Assembly: GCA_964036295.1 (NCBI GenBank)
Contig: OZ038462.1
Span: 21,204,363 to 21,268,362 of the forward strand
Length of the DNA stretch: 64,000 bases
DNA from: Plumapathes pennacea
Lineage: Eukaryota > Cnidaria > Anthozoa > Antipatharia > Myriopathidae
Direction of reading: 5' to 3'
A model generated the notes under the pieces. The model saw only the letters and a program-made list of their open reading frames with translations, had not been told where the DNA came from and searched no databases. Positions within the stretch are counted from its first letter, which is position 1. Each line of letters begins with the position of its first letter. Positions 1-11,454 of the stretch are shown here, piece after piece. Position numbers and translations under genes: made by a program.

Positions 1-2641
1 AGAGTCCCAGCCTGAAGTTTTACTACATGGGATTCTATATCCATTCGTGTCCGAAGATGAGATACAAGGTACACGTACGATTATTGGTGTGTCTTGCGTG
101 ACTGGCGTGACCGCACCAGTTCTGTCTGGAGCGTGACCAGGGTCCAGGCCCTGACAAAGCGTGGGGGAAGGGACTGTCCATCTTCATTCTTTTCTCTTTC
201 TTTTCGTTCTTTCTTTCCTCCTTACGTCCTTCTCTCCCTTTGTTTTTGTTTTTGTTTTTTTTCATTTCTCCTCTCTACAGTATCTTTTATCCTTCTCCTC
301 TCTGCCTATTCTTACTTCTTTCTCCGTCTCCCACCCCTCTTCTCTCTCCCTTTCTCGCTCTTGGTCTTTCTCCTTCCTTTTTTTTTTTTCGTTCCCCTTA
401 CTTTTTTGTGGTTTATCTATACGTGCACACTAACGTTTGTTTTTTTCCCTTGCAGGGTCAGTACTTTCCTTCGTATCTCGTGTGCCCAGAGACGTACGAG
501 TGGGTACCTATAAACCAATGTGTACAGAAGTTAGACGCCAGTAAATATTCGCGCCTGAGCGAGAATCTTGAAGGTGAGTTGAAGTTGATAAAGCTCCCAG
601 AACTTTTACTCAGCCTAAATCAATATCACGTGTGATTCCAAGTAGACTGGCGGCTGCCTCCTCCACAGTCTCTTCTTACCCCTTCCCCAGCGAAAAAGCT
701 GACGCCAGAAAGCTGTGGACGAGCACGAAGCGCGAGCGAGGGGGTTGGTGGGAAGGGGAGAAAGAGGGAGAGAAGAAGAAGAGGCTTTGCCTCCCCTTCC
801 CATCTTCCTCCGCTCGCCCTCCCTCCCCTTCCCATACTTCCTCGCGCACCTAGTTAAAATCGAGGTGGAGCGACTGGGGACGAGGCAGGACGGGCGGCGT
901 CTTTTTCTTGTTCACTGAACAGCTTTATTGACCAGGGGTGATCCAGACCGGCTTACACCGGTTTACAGAAGCCGGTCAGGTAGTTGGAATTTCCTGTTCA
1001 CGGCCTCCGGAAATGGAGTTTTGGAGAGCTAAAATCTCAAAGATTTTCGACTGTACACCACCTAGGAACTCGGGACTTCGACGCTCGCGGAACTGGAAAT
1101 TCCATCCATCTGACCGGTTTCCTTAAACCGGTTTAAACAGGTCTTGAGTCCGTCAATAAAGCTGTTCTCTGAACAAGAAGTCTACTTGACCGGCTTCTAA
1201 ATATCACGCAAAATTCCAGGTTTTCTTCTGGATCACGTGACGCACGTCACCACATGACATGCTCATCTTTCTTTCCTTCTAGATCCACCCATGACTGGCG
1301 TGGAAAGTGTCATGGTTTTACATCAGCAAGAAGCAATGTCGTACCAGGTACAGTCCATTCAAACCTACGTTGAATAATTCTAGTCCCTATGAGGACTACG
1401 ATGGAATGCTAGTGCTTGTGAGAACTTGTTTTAGCTTCCCTGGATCGATTTTCCAGTTGATTCAGCGCTCGACATTAAGGTTTCAGGTTGGTTGCCCTTC
1501 GGACTGTAGATTGACTTCAAGCAATACTAAAGTTTCATCGATTTCTGGTTGCCCGGCCCTGAATTTACCTGCTTCGGGCATAGTGGTCAACCATTAATGT
1601 GGAGCACTGTGATTTATCATACGTTCTACGAGAAATAGTTTTGATCTACGTGGACGCAGCCTATACGTTTTGTCAATCTAAGGTTGACATGGATTTGTGT
1701 TAAAGGATGGTGCAACAAGCGGACGTTTCGAGCATTGTCGAAGAACGTCCGAGGGGTAAACCGACAGCGAATACATTATTGCCACCGTCAATAAGAAAAG
1801 TGTTATGGCGTGGTTTAAACCTGGAAGTTTGAACAGTATGCCAATCGTCAGACCAGTTACATCAACGACCAGAGACATCATCTGACGAAACCTATTCACT
1901 TGACTCTGAAGGTGGTCGAAATGCCCGGGGGTGGGGGTTAATCCTCAAAATTTTGGGTGGGAGTGTGCCGCCCGGGACTGAAAACCAAATTGTGCGATTT
2001 TCGACCGTTTTCAGACCAAAATTTGTAATTTTCGACCCTATTTTAGACCAAAATTTGCGATTTTCGACCCTATTTCACGACCAAATATCAAAATCCCCTA
2101 CCCTATTTCAGACTAAAATGTTGAAAATGATACCCTCTGCGGCGGCACATATCTATAGGACTTATATATATGGGGTCCCCCCCCCCCCGGGTCGAAACGT
2201 CGGTCACCAACAAGTCTTCCTCAGTGAACACTATTGTAATCTCCGCACCCCGACGACCACAACCTATACATTATACGTGTATAATTGTGTAGTCCTGGGA
2301 ATTTTTTTCTTGTTCATTTAGTTCCATATTGGACAGCTTGCAATCCTTATGATTATGTTCTGTTCCTATCAAAAATGTAAATGATCATGTTCTTCTACAG
2401 TCTGACTACTGTTTTGAAGGTGTAAGATTTAACAGACCTTTCATGAACGTCTATTGATAACATTCTCGATAAAGTTTATTTCATTCTCTCTCACTTGACT
2501 CTGATTATATCTGACTCTCAACAGATGTTCAAGGTTATCAAAGGTCTTCAGGGGACCAATGAAAATGATCCCGAAGTTGACGAGTACGCTAAGTTTGTTG
2601 GGCCGCTTGTAGCTCCGAGAATGCTGCTTTACCGATCATAG
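1..2641 (+). CDS. ATE1: Arginyl-tRNA--protein transferase 1, C-terminal exons (partial)
   Basis: ATE1 transfers arginine from Arg-tRNA to N-terminal Asp, Glu or oxidised Cys of proteins, marking them for the Arg/N-degron pathway (cytosol and nucleus). Four exons are visible: about 3-68, 456-573, 1283-1347 and 2525-2641 (TAG), joined in phases 0, 1 and 0 and giving 121 residues. The first carries the family signature YYMGFYIHSCPKMRYK. The second has YLVCPETYEWVPINQC, which matches the animal ATE1 C-terminal block. The last ends PRMLLYRS, close to the vertebrate end ERMLLFRN. All acceptors have pyrimidine tracts and all donors are GT. The N-terminal half, with the catalytic cysteine-rich region, lies outside the window. 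Introns 2 and 3 hold repeats. The nearest downstream AATAAA is at 3402-3407, too far to assign firmly. Identity is confident; whether bases 1-2 are exon or an acceptor AG is unclear. Confidence 0.93.
906..1178. mobile_element. MITE in ATE1 intron 2
   Basis: Terminal inverted repeats of 26 bp lie at 907-932 and 1152-1177 (CTTGTTCACTGAACAGCTTT... against its complement), with one internal mismatch. The interior is non-coding and rich in CCGGTTT motifs. No transposase is present, so this is a short non-autonomous element. Confidence 0.7.
1930..2200 (-). repeat. Dispersed repeat with GACCCTATTT units (copy 1)
   Basis: Units of about 35 bp (TTTTCGACCCTATTTTAGAC and variants) repeat four times, followed by TATATATGGGGTCCCCCC. 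The complement of the same family lies at 31965-32350, with a short head fragment near 50070. It sits in ATE1 intron 3 and is non-coding. Confidence 0.6.
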
Positions 2642-4867
2642 TGAGTCGTTGTCGCCCCACACATCCTCATGCACCTGACTAATCCTGCGTCCTGGGCGTT
2701 GTGATCCTCGTTCCCAGGCTTTCCGGTAGAAAAAGAGCCTGGGAACAATGAGGAGCCATGGCGAGGTGAAGACGAAAACTATGACGTACAGACAAATGAT
2801 TATTCAAGCCAGGACTTCGCTCTCAAGTAGAGAAGAACAGTAGTAACAGCATACTGGAACTAATTATCACCACTTTCATGTAAAACAGTAATACTTTAGC
2901 AGATATAACAGATATAACATATATTAATTTAAAATAATATTTGTTTGAAATAATATTTGTTTGAAAGCTAGATGATCAATTATTATAATTGTGAACATGA
3001 GTTTCTTTTTGAATGGTTAGAAGGAACGCTTATCAAAAGATTCTCAACAGGTCAAGTTGTAATTAGAGTTGGGCATATACAGTGTCAGGCCACGAATATA
3101 CATCGAATTTGAATCAACATAAGCTATCAGGTTGCACCTGATTAATGGATTTTAATTCAGAAAATTTTGTTTTTGAAATACTTACCCCTGATTGGGTGTT
3201 TACACATCAGCTCGTTGCATTGCTCAGTTCGGTTTGGGAATTTCGGGATCTGTTTGGCGCCAAGCTCGTGCAGTCCAGATGAATCAGTGTTTGTCAAAGT
3301 TAGCAAGATGTAAAATTAAACTTTAGAAGCAGGTAGAAAAGCTGGATGCACAAAACGTTATTAAAACGCTACATGACGCCTACGGTGAGACACTAGGTCC
3401 GAATAAAATTTGACTTTCACTCAATAATTTACATTTATGTTGTTCGACGGCATTCTAAAGAGCAGTGTGATCGTGCGGGAAACTCGACATAAGGTGACTC
3501 GTCGTTTTGTCGTTTTTACATTGTTAGTTTGTCCCGCAATTACTTTTGGCTAATCCTATACTGCCATTTAACTGTCATAGCTATTTCTCAGCCTTTAATC
3601 TCAAATATGGATTGTATGGCATATGCTAAACAAAACGCGTGGACTTGGTCGACAATTTAATCAATATAGCAAAAGAAAACACTTGAAACTTCATGCAGGA
3701 AAGCGCATAAGGGTTTTTTAGTTTATATTTTTCGATGCAGTCCATATTTTACTGTTGCAGTATCGCAGCCCAACACTGACTAGACAAGTTCTTGCAAGGG
3801 CGGATCCAATCATTGTTGCTACATTTTGTACTACATTTTTTTGTTTGCCTTTTTCAAGATTTAAAAACAGTCTTTGTTGGTCTATAATCTCAGCTAAATC
3901 TCCGTCGCTTTCCATTTTACAGCGAGCGTTCGTTTTATCTAAGTCAATTGATTTTAAATATTATATCTCTCTGCATGACTGTCTGTCTCTCTGCTCTCTC
4001 GAACTTACTACACAATTTCTGGCTCTTGTAATTCACGATTTTCTTGTATAAAGGCAAATTATTTTTTAGCGAATAATATAAAACTGCCGTGTGTATTTGT
4101 AAAGTTTTGAACCTTTGTCCCTGTCTCCGCCTCTATGTCTGTTTTTCTGTTGTATACGAATAACATTTAATTGGCGCAACTTAAGTTTTCCTTAAATTAA
4201 CCAGATATTACTGCTCTCACGATTTAACTAAATATTTTTTTGTTTGTGAGGAGTCCTCGACTTTAATGAAGTAATATGGGCAATAATTTCTCGCAGCGTC
4301 TAATGTTGCGCAACGTACTGTGAAATGATACTAAAATAAACTGATGTATCGGCTAGCAAAGCCGAAGCTCTGATTTCCATTAGATTGAGGTTAGGAGACC
4401 AAACAGTACTTCAGGCTCGATTACGAAAGGTCGCCGCTCATAAAATCATTTATTGATTTTTACTGTACAGTTCGTCCAATATCGAGCAATTTTTACATTA
4501 GCGCGCACGCGAAGGGGCTGTTTGTTTTTTTGTTTTTTTGTTTTTTTTTTTGTCAAATTGAGAGCGAAGCCAAACGAAGAATGAAGTTTTATACAAAGAA
4601 AAAGAGCTGGTTTGTCGTGTTTCCTTTTAATTATTGCGGAGTTTGAAATATTCCCTCTTTGGAGGCTTTTAGCATCCTGGTTACTAAACACTCTTTGTTG
4701 GCATTTTGTCGGACCCCAAGCTGTTTTAATATTTTAAATATTTATTTTCTAATTGTTTTATTCGTGCATTCGAAAATATATTAAGCAACAGCCCATCACT
4801 CCGAACTATAACCAGGAAAGTCAGTGGACCAACAGATACAAAATGACTAACCGATTATTAAATGTAT
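2642..4867. other. Intergenic, mostly unrecognised
   Basis: A small inverted repeat (CTCGTTCCCAGGCT against AGCCTGGGAACAATGAGG) lies at 2707-2753. The rest is AT-rich and holds only short reading frames without recognisable motifs. I see no gene. Confidence 0.5.
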
Positions 4868-5061
4868 AACCCTTTCACTCCCATGATCAAAATACAAATT
4901 CTCCCGACCACTGAAGTAGAAAATGTACGAGTGCTGTTGTGAGAATTAATGGTTAATCAAGCGTTAAAATACCAAGCTCTCCGTACCATTGGTGATATAC
5001 CTCTTGTGAGAAAATGGAAAGAGGAAATTGAAGTTGATCACTCTTGGGAGTGAAAGGGTTT
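4868..5061. mobile_element. MITE with AACCCTTTCACTCCC ends
   Basis: The 194-bp segment starts AACCCTTTCACTCCCA and ends GGGAGTGAAAGGGTTT, an inverted repeat. A related copy with the same termini lies near 58610-58797. No coding content. Confidence 0.7.
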
Positions 5062-5328
5062 AGCCTCGGCCCATTCAAGAGCGATCAGAACCCAACTTCA
5101 TCTCCTACACAATCATTTAGCAATATATAGTTTAGTTCAGTATGGAGAAAATGGCAGGTGATCTCCAAACTCGGTTACTAATTCCATATTGGAAGACATA
5201 TAAAGTTCAAAATTTATCTGATGTATGTACCCTGAACCATTTCAATGTCGAAAGCGAATTTCGAGAGTACTTTTTAATAGTCTGTTTAATTGTTCTTCCT
5301 CTTGAATTTTGTTCTCATTTATAAAGCG

Positions 5329-8300
5329 ATGAATCAGTGGATCCTCGTTACCTTCGTACTTCTGTCCGTCACAGGTATGTAATCTATTTGGCTTGACAAC
5401 CCGTAGGGCAGCGTATATGACTGATCCCACGCTTCTAGTGGGGTATACATTGAAGACGGTTCAGCCAGTGAGTGTAATACTGTCAGTACACCAAACAGTC
5501 GACCACAGTTATCAAACTAACCGTTTGTAATTGTTTGTATTTTACCCATGAACCATCCAAGCCCAAGTCCAAACCCAAGGTAATATTGTTGGTTACAAGA
5601 AATATAATTATATTTGTTGATTACAAGAAATATGATATTCGCAGATGTCCCCTCACTATTTAATTTTCTATTAAGTACCCTATAACCTTGCTCCCTAGTC
5701 CCTCTTAAACCCAGGGGACTAATCGGTTTGACTGCACATTTCCCATGCTCAAGTCAAAAAGAGGTTTAGTCTTTTTGTTTCTTTGTTTTTGTTTGTCTTC
5801 GCGAGGAGGGAGACCTCTACCGTCCTACCCTCCATCCCCCCCTTCTCGCTTTCGCGCTCGGACTGGACCCTCCCCTCCCTCCCCATTCCTTTGGCCCCGG
5901 ACGAGTCTGTATATAAAGTAACATACCACACACGCAAATACTGTGCTTGTACCTACATTGTGCACTCTTGCTACGTGTTATGTTCATTTCACTCTCCATT
6001 TGCTATATAATACTGAAAATACTATACCTAGTGGATATTTGATGATAAAGTATTAATAAAAGGCTGAGATTCGGCTGCACTGGGGATCGAACCGATACAC
6101 TTCTCCTACTCAAGGTAAAGTGAGTTGCGCTGTCATGGGCCTGCATTACGCTGAGTGTTCTGGTTTCTTGTAACATACGTACGAATTTGCTCAGACTGTC
6201 GTTCAGTCGTTTTGCAAACTTGCACCTCCACTTTCCGACATTTATTCATCGGTGGCTAAGGGATGGGGGAGGGGAGGGGGGGGGGGGGGGGGGGGCTGTA
6301 GTGGTGGAGATTATAATCGTTGGGCTTATGTCCAGGATGAAAAACTAGGAGGAATTTTCTGTCACCATATAGTGAGCTTATAACCGAATTTTACGGTATT
6401 GCTGCAAATAGGCCCATAAACGTAATTTAGAGGCTATAAACTTAAGAGGGTTTCCGCTTTAAACTCTAGTAATGATCACGGTAAAACGAAACAATTCTTG
6501 TACCAACATAATTTATTTATGATTGAGAATTTTTTGCCACCTCCCTGAAGATCTTGATGCCAGGCATCTTTCACTGTAACACCGAAAGATAATTAAAAAA
6601 CTCTCCAAGAAACAGGAGGACGAATATTCCTATCAAAATCTAGTATTTTGCAATAATAATTAATGCACGTATTATTGCGCATTTTGAGCTAGGAAGGCAA
6701 CCAAAACCACTCACATCTTCCCTTACGCTTCTTGATTATTTTCGGTGTTACTCATGCTTGATCGTATTGCATAGTCAAACTAGGAAATCAAAATAAATCA
6801 CAGAAATAATGCTTCTTTTTCTGGTACAGACTTTTTGCGTGCATTGCTCGAATTTACAGCGGAAAACGTCTTAATTTGTTGTTCTTTGTTTTTAAGTTGT
6901 GAACGGTGGCTACAGCAAATGGAGCGATTGGACAGCATGCAGCCAAACCTGTGGAAAGGGCGTAGTCACCCGTGTTCGTCTGTGTACGAACCCCTCTCCG
7001 CAAGGGGGAGGGCTCAATTGCAAAAGACTGGGGCCAGCTACAGAGAAGAAGTCGTGCAAAGGCAAAAAATGCAAGAAACGTAAGTAGTGCAACACTCGGT
7101 ACCAGTCCGTTTTCCCGGACACAAGATGTATCAACGTGTAAGCTGATCGACACCTTCTTAGTCAATTTCAGTGCTTTTGTTTGCAGGATTGTTGAAAAGA
7201 AACGGGCTGAATTTGATTCCCCACACTTATAAAAACAAAGAAAAAGCTTTAGTAGTACTTTTGGGACAAAAGAACGTAATCTTCCTCGAGCGCGTCGGAT
7301 GGAAATGGTTGCTAATATTGCTTTCGACTTTCGTCGTCACAACGGATCAAAGATTTCAGCGGGCAAAGGACTGTGATTGAAGAATTAAACTGACGCGTTT
7401 CGAGTGGTTAGCCTTTTGGCAGAGCAATGCATGACGAAGGATTAGTACTCTATGCTTTCTTCAATCTGTCTCAGTATGTTTTGATAGAAGGCTATTATTC
7501 TTTTGAGGCTTTCCGCCGGTAAACTCAAATTTTGCACAAAAAGATTGAAGTAATATTTTCTCCTTGTGACTTTTAGTCGATTTTCTCGTTTGATTGTGCA
7601 AGATAATCATGCATGAGTGGCCCCAAGAACAGTGGAGGAGAGTAAAGAAAGACTCGAGGGTTCTGTTTGCTTTACTTGTCCAAAATGTCAGCAATAATGT
7701 GAATACTCACTGAAAATTAGGGACATTCGTCCTTCCGCTTCTCGACGAGTTAAGAGTTGTATTTCATCGGTGTTACACAGTCAAGACGACTGATATCAAC
7801 ATCTTCCAAAAAATGGTGAAAACTCCACAATTATAAGTTACGTATTTTGATACAGGATTGCTTATTTTGATGTAGCGCAATCATTAATACTCGAAATTGC
7901 AGTGGAAATCCTCTAAATTGTTTCCTTTTTATTGGTTTTATTAGCCAAAGACGCTTGCAAACTTGGACTGGACCTCCATTTGATGATTGACCAATCAAAA
8001 AGCATCCCATCAAAAGCGTTGGATCTTTTGCTTAAGAAGACCATTCCTGCCTTCCTCAAGAAGTTCTCGATCTCAGAGAAGGGAACACGTGTGACCATCT
8101 CGCTGTATTCTCGCCCAAATCATTTCGAGATTTTGAACAAGTTCAACGAGGATACATCTTACAAGAAAAGCCGTTTGAATGCGTTGATCAAAAAAATTCC
8201 AGTCGTTACTTACTACGGAACACGACTTGACCGCGGCTTAAAGCATGTGGCCAAACAAGTCTTTTCCAAGAAGTATGGCGACAGGAAGAAGAATCAGAAC

Positions 8301-9984
8301 GTACTGGTGGTATTTGGGGATGGAATAAACAAGCCTCCGAAAGACCTCGAAAAGTTCAGGCAAATGCTGCAGGTTCGTAAGATTACCAATATCGCGGCGG
8401 ACGCGCTCGATTGACTGTTATTGCCTTTATGTATGCTTCTGCTACTACAAGTCAATACAGATATATTAAATTGCCTTTTACTCTACTGTGTTGAGTTATA
8501 GAGGCACGCGGAAACTTAGATACAAGTAACACAGTAAGAGAAGTGTTATGGGGTACTTATCCAAGTGGCTAAATTTACACTAACGTACGGTGAAAGCTAA
8601 ATAGAGGGTGAGAAAAGGGAAAGGAGGAAAAGAGCTCCGCGGCTTTTTGCCCGCCGTCCCACGATCTGCCCCTGGGTCTCCGAGGATGACTGGAACATCA
8701 CACGCATGTCTGATGTTTGCTTTGTAGGAAAGGAAGAAGTGCCACATCGTTGCAGTTGGTTTTGGACGTCGTGGAAATGTGGATAAATCACAGTTGCGCG
8801 CACTGGCGGGAGACAATGTGTACATACTGAAGAACCAAAGGGCGAGTAAGCTTGCGGAACAACTGGCAAGTAAGAAGCACATAAAAAAGATCGTGCAGCA
8901 AGTTTGTGGTAAATATGAATTATTTAACAGTTTCTACTATCAGTATCTATCTTCAATCTAAATATCTATCTCTAAGTACCTATATATATATTAATATATA
9001 TATTATATATTAATGTCTAATATATCTTAATCTATATTCCTCACTAAATATCTCTAAGTCTGTCTATTTACTGATTTATCTGGTATCTAACTAATAATAT
9101 ACAGTGGAACCTCCCGTAAGCGACCAACCTTCCTTCGGCTTTAATGGTCGCTTACGGGAATTTCTCACCGTGGCCGGGAGGTCTAGGTGAGATCGAGCTT
9201 TGAACCACAACCAGTGTCAAAAAATGCAGTTTTAGTGAGTGAATAACACCTTGAGTTTTAAGAAATTAAACTTGATGTGTCCTGTTGCATGTTACATCAG
9301 ACATGTTAGTGCTTTGTTCGGTCGGTTTCTGCAAGAAAGTCGGTCCTTGCTCTCCGGTAGTATAAAGTTAAGTGACGTTTACCGAAGATAAAAAACAATA
9401 GAAACTGAAACGGTGAGCCTCAAAGGTGGTCGCAGTCGCTCACGAGAGGTTTCACTATTAGTAAAATCGTAAGGCTTGTGGGATGTGGCTTAATTTACAT
9501 AATCAGAATACTGCACAATCTGCTGGTAAGCTGAAGCCACAGAATAGGGCACAAAGGCCACGGTGGTAGCGGGCATTACCCCTTGATCTACCAAAAAAAA
9601 AAAAAAAAAAAAAAGTTGTGAGCACTAATAGTAATTTGACTGAGGGACCAATCGGTCGTTTGGTAAGTGGTCACTTAAAAGAGGTGGTCGCTCAGGGAGG
9701 TTCCACTGTATATATCTTAATGTCTATCTTCCTATCAAAGTATCTATCTCTAAGTATCTGTCTCTCTATCTTTACTCTGTACTAATAAAGCCTATACCTT
9801 TGCAGCGATCGATGGAGGGTACAGTAAATGGGGCAAGTGGTCCGACTGTAGTGCTGATTGTGGCGAGGGCGTCCAGGTGTGCCAGAGAAGCTGCAAAAGT
9901 CCTATACCCCACAAAGGGGGCAAGAACTGCAATAAACTCGGTCCGTATTACAAGGCCCAGCAATGCAACCTTGGTCCTTGCTAG
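5329..9984 (+). CDS. Secreted TSP1-VWA-TSP1 protein (coadhesin-like), complete
   Basis: Five exons: 5329-5374, 6897-7079, 7945-8372, 8728-8908 and 9806-9984 (TAG), 338 residues, intron phases 1, 1, 0, 1. Exon 1 starts at ATG and encodes a hydrophobic signal peptide (MNQWILVTFVLLSVTG). Exon 2 is a thrombospondin type 1 repeat (YSKWSDWTACSQTCGKG, six cysteines). Exons 3-4 form a von Willebrand A domain, about residues 77-279, with an intact metal site: DQSKS, the TYYGT threonine and FGDG. Exon 5 is a second TSP1 (YSKWGKWSDCSADCGEG), whose CSADCG lacks the Ser/Thr needed for O-fucosylation. Such proteins are extracellular matrix or adhesion molecules; cnidarian examples include coadhesin of coral skeleton matrix. 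The ligand is unknown. A paralogue lies at 44654-51613 on the other strand. Intron 4 holds a Tc1/pogo-like MITE. Confidence 0.9.
6061..6150 (-). repeat. Possible tRNA-derived SINE fragment
   Basis: The minus strand has a B-box-like GGTTCGATCCCCAGTGC followed by CAGCCGAATCTCAGCC. No complete cloverleaf can be drawn. It lies in intron 1 of the TSP1-VWA-TSP1 gene. Confidence 0.25.
6276..6295 (+). repeat. Poly-G tract
   Basis: An uninterrupted run of 20 G in intron 1 of the VWA gene. Similar long homopolymers are at 13176-13198 (C) and 33380-33399 (G). Confidence 0.9.
9102..9708. mobile_element. Tc1/pogo-type MITE with TA duplication
   Basis: Begins CAGTGGAACCTCCCGTAAGC and ends GGGAGGTTCCACTG, flanked on both sides by TA (9100-9101 and 9709-9710). 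The termini and TA duplication are typical of the Tc1/mariner superfamily (pogo/Tigger-like CAGTGGAACC ends). The interior is non-coding and includes a poly-A run at about 9592-9613. It sits in intron 4 of the TSP1-VWA-TSP1 gene. Confidence 0.8.
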
Positions 9985-10041
9985 CCCATCCATTGAGGGT
10001 AGGAGGAATCTCTACTTTAGCCATGTTTCATCAGATCGTCT

Positions 10042-10400
10042 ACTGAAGTATTTATTGAGCAAGACACATATCTAACTTCTCTATCTCGCACTCTAAGAAA
10101 TAGCAACTCCAAGTTATTTCTAAGACCACATTCAAACTTTAACCAGCATGCTAATAGCTTTTTTCTATGGTCAATCAAGCATTGGAATAAGCTTACTGGT
10201 AGCATCGTAGATATTAAGGATAATTTTAAGTTTAAGACCGCATTGCGTGATTATTTTATTAAATTAGGAGAGTGGTTTTAGTTTTATTATTTTAAATTAT
10301 AGTGATATATTATTTATATTTGTAAATATTATCTATACTTTTATACTGATGTGATGCGGGGATACCGCTTTATCAGTCAATAAAGTGGAAGAAGTAGAAG
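10042..10400 (+). pseudogene. 3' end of a non-LTR retrotransposon (5'-truncated LINE)
   Basis: About 80 codons ending at TAG 10280-10282 read like the extreme C-terminus of a LINE reverse transcriptase ORF: NSFFLWSIKHWNKLTGSIVD, then FKTALRDYFIKL. No catalytic RT block remains, so the copy is heavily 5'-truncated. An AATAAA follows at 10379-10384. The copy starts within about 60 bp of the VWA gene stop codon and may supply that gene's polyadenylation signal; this last point is inference. Confidence 0.6.
10379..10384 (+). terminator. Candidate polyadenylation signal AATAAA
   Basis: First AATAAA after the stop of the TSP1-VWA-TSP1 gene, 395 bp downstream and inside the LINE-derived tail. Use is not proven. 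Confidence 0.35.
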
Positions 10401-10437
10401 TTAGGTGAGAAACTACAGTATTGTACAGATGATAGTG

Positions 10438-10690
10438 ACTATGATGGTGGTGGTGGTGGTGGTGATGATGATGATAATGATGAGGATGATAATAATGATG
10501 ATGATGATAGTGATAATAGTAGTGATGGTAATATGATAATTACAATGGCAATACGATTACGGTGATGACGGTAATGACAAATATAAAATAATACGATGTT
10601 GATGATTATGAGTATAATGACAATGACAATGACAATAATACTGTGATCATGATGATGATAAAATTTTAATGCTGCAGATAATGATAATAT
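10438..10690 (+). repeat. GAT/GGT-rich microsatellite region
   Basis: Imperfect (GAT)n, (GGT)n and (AAT)n runs over about 250 bp. The minus-strand Ser/Pro/Ile-rich reading frame across it is a by-product of the repeat. Confidence 0.8.
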
Positions 10691-11375
10691 GGTTACGACA
10701 TATGGCATGATGGCGATGATGCGAGTGGTGATTACGATAATTATGACAATTTGATATACTTATCAGAGAAGATCAGCAGGACCCACGTTTCCCCTGATTC
10801 TTGACGTCCAATCCATTCCATCTCCGTGCAATTCGTTTCCTCCCCCCTTGCTGTTTCGTATGTATTGGGAACATTACTTTTTCTCTTTCCCTCCAGCTTT
10901 CACTTTCCTTAATGTGCTATTTTTTTCCACAGTGAGAGCTACTGCAGTCCACTGTACTCGTTGCTGACCAGACGGGGTCCATAAGGAATCAGCGTTGGGA
11001 AAGCTGAACTCAGGAGCTGGGGGTTGAAAAATAAAGTAATGGTTTAAATTTAAGGTTTTTCTGCATGGGAGTACCGGTATTTGCATTTTCCTTGTCAGTC
11101 ATTTCATTGGAAAAAATGTCAACGGTTGGGTAAAATAAAGTTCACAAAAACGATCTGACGCTGTTTGTAACTGAAAGGGGGCGGGAGGGGAGGTGACGGG
11201 CTGGCGTTTTCCCGATAAAGAGAGGTTCTAAGTAAATTTGACTGCTTCTGCTTCTAATACTAAAACGGCTACTGTTAACTACCATTGCTAGCACTGTTAC
11301 TCCTGCTGCTGCTGCTGTCGCTACTACTACTAGTACTACCGTTGCTATATACACTTTTTAGTTACTATTATTCAC
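10691..11375. other. Intergenic, no feature recognised
   Basis: Contains a short CTG/CTA trinucleotide-rich stretch near 11300-11340. Otherwise no gene or named repeat is seen. Confidence 0.4.
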
Positions 11376-11454
11376 TTTTATTATATAGACACGAGTGTTT
11401 TACTGGAAAATACACCGTGCGTAAAATCCATACGAAACTACATCCGGGACCCGA
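11376..11454 (-). repeat. Repeat terminus shared with 44265-44335
   Basis: The minus strand carries TTCGTATGGATTTTACGCAC, then a segment ending in CTATATAAT. The same stretch occurs on the plus strand at about 44272-44330. It abuts the broken end of the Helitron pseudogene. Confidence 0.6.

Noticed and set aside
94-513. Open frames over the first ATE1 intron (up to 139 aa)
   Set aside because: Low-complexity Phe/Ser/Leu-rich product from a pyrimidine tract; only the part from 456 is exon, and in its own frame.
5242-5430. Minus frame over the signal-peptide exon of the VWA gene
   Set aside because: Antisense shadow; the plus strand has a signal peptide, a donor and a matching acceptor phase.
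10439-10708. Minus-strand Ile/Ser/Pro-rich frame
   Set aside because: Translation of GAT/GGT microsatellites.
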